Part shown: positions 51,873-51,991 of the stretch, piece by piece
Numbering within the stretch: the first letter of the stretch is position 1
Layout of the letters: each line of letters starts with the position of its first letter
Origin: Streptomyces nymphaeiformis
GTDB lineage: Bacteria; Actinomycetota; Actinomycetes; Streptomycetales; Streptomycetaceae
Length of the DNA: 51,991 nt
NCBI RefSeq assembly: GCF_014203895.1
Contig: NZ_JACHJY010000020.1
Location: forward strand, 1-51,991
Reading direction: 5' to 3'
Notes under the pieces: generated by a model
Database searches by the model: none
What the model was told of the DNA's origin: nothing
What the model saw: the letters and a program-made list of their open reading frames with translations, nothing else
Program-made: the position numbers and the translations under genes

Positions 51873-51907
51873 GCCTCAACCCCCGGACAGAGTCCGGGGG
51901 TTGAGGC
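51873..51907. terminator. Strong rRNA-operon terminator
   Basis: GCCTCAACCCCCGGAC (51873-51888), AGA, and its exact complement (51892-51907) form a 16-base-pair stem. On the minus strand it is followed by ATTTTTGC, a U-rich run, and it begins eight bases after the end of the 5S gene. It ends the leftward rRNA operon. Confidence 0.95.
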
Positions 51908-51915
51908 TAAAAATT

Positions 51916-51991
51916 GTTCGGCGGCGTCCTACTCTCCCACAGGGTCCCCCCTGCAGTACCATCGGCGCTGAAAGGCTTAGCTTCCGGGTTC
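51916..51991 (-). rRNA. rrf: 5S ribosomal RNA, 3' part
   Basis: The last 76 bases of the window, read on the minus strand, run from GAACCCGGAAGCTAAGCC to GGACGCCGCCGAAC, the typical actinobacterial 5S 3' half. The 5' part lies beyond the right edge, so only about two thirds is present. The exact 3' end (51915-51917) is uncertain by a base or two. Confidence 0.95.

Overview
This 52 kb window looks like ordinary chromosomal DNA of a Streptomyces or a very close relative. The G+C content is very high, nearly every gene has G or C at third codon positions, and GTG starts are common. Several families are actinobacterial or Streptomyces signatures: DUF6230/DUF6114 proteins, DUF5999, TioE-type double MerR regulators, PLL-type seven-bladed propellers, and a DUF881/DUF1290/GarA/FtsR cluster. 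I see no prophage, transposase, integrase or CRISPR array. Function calls come from reading motifs, not from database searches.

Left part (1-11.7 kb): envelope and signalling. A PepSY protein diverges from an OmpR-type two-component system, with three helically phased CTGAAG repeats between them. A ThiO-like oxidoreductase and a secreted esterase follow. Next come two secreted peptidoglycan hydrolases, an M23 endopeptidase and a lysozyme-like enzyme. Each is fused to the same kind of seven-bladed propeller, and together they flank an FHA protein and a membrane Ser/Thr kinase. A lone decayed propeller blade lies between the M23 gene and the FHA gene.

11.8-16.3 kb: a six-gene leftward operon of secreted DUF6230-type and four-helix DUF6114-type membrane proteins. 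The last five genes overlap end to start. A divergent, apparently leaderless TetR gene shares an intergenic region whose palindrome covers the operon's candidate -35 box. This is the best candidate here for a poorly described system.

16.3-36.2 kb: small accessory and regulatory genes, mostly regulator/target pairs. They include signal peptidase I, AraC with a Rieske lipoprotein, LysR with EamA, and a MocR regulator with two flavin-split-barrel proteins. Two more EamA exporters, a Clp-N protein, SRPBCC, PadR, an erythromycin-esterase-like gene with TioE, two acetyltransferases, PhzF, a CPBP protease and a GCS2 ligase follow. REP-like palindromes and strong hairpins separate several convergent pairs.

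36.2-52 kb: core genome. gcvP sits behind a tandem glycine riboswitch. Beyond it lie PRC-barrel, dinB, MerR, bifunctional nuclease, ftsR, GarA-like FHA, DUF881, DUF1290, DUF881, a mannose-1-phosphate guanylyltransferase fusion and a CDP-alcohol phosphatidyltransferase. As I recall it, this order resembles the mycobacterial gcvB-garA-pgsA3 region, but no gcvH is present. The window ends inside a leftward 5S rRNA gene with a strong terminator.
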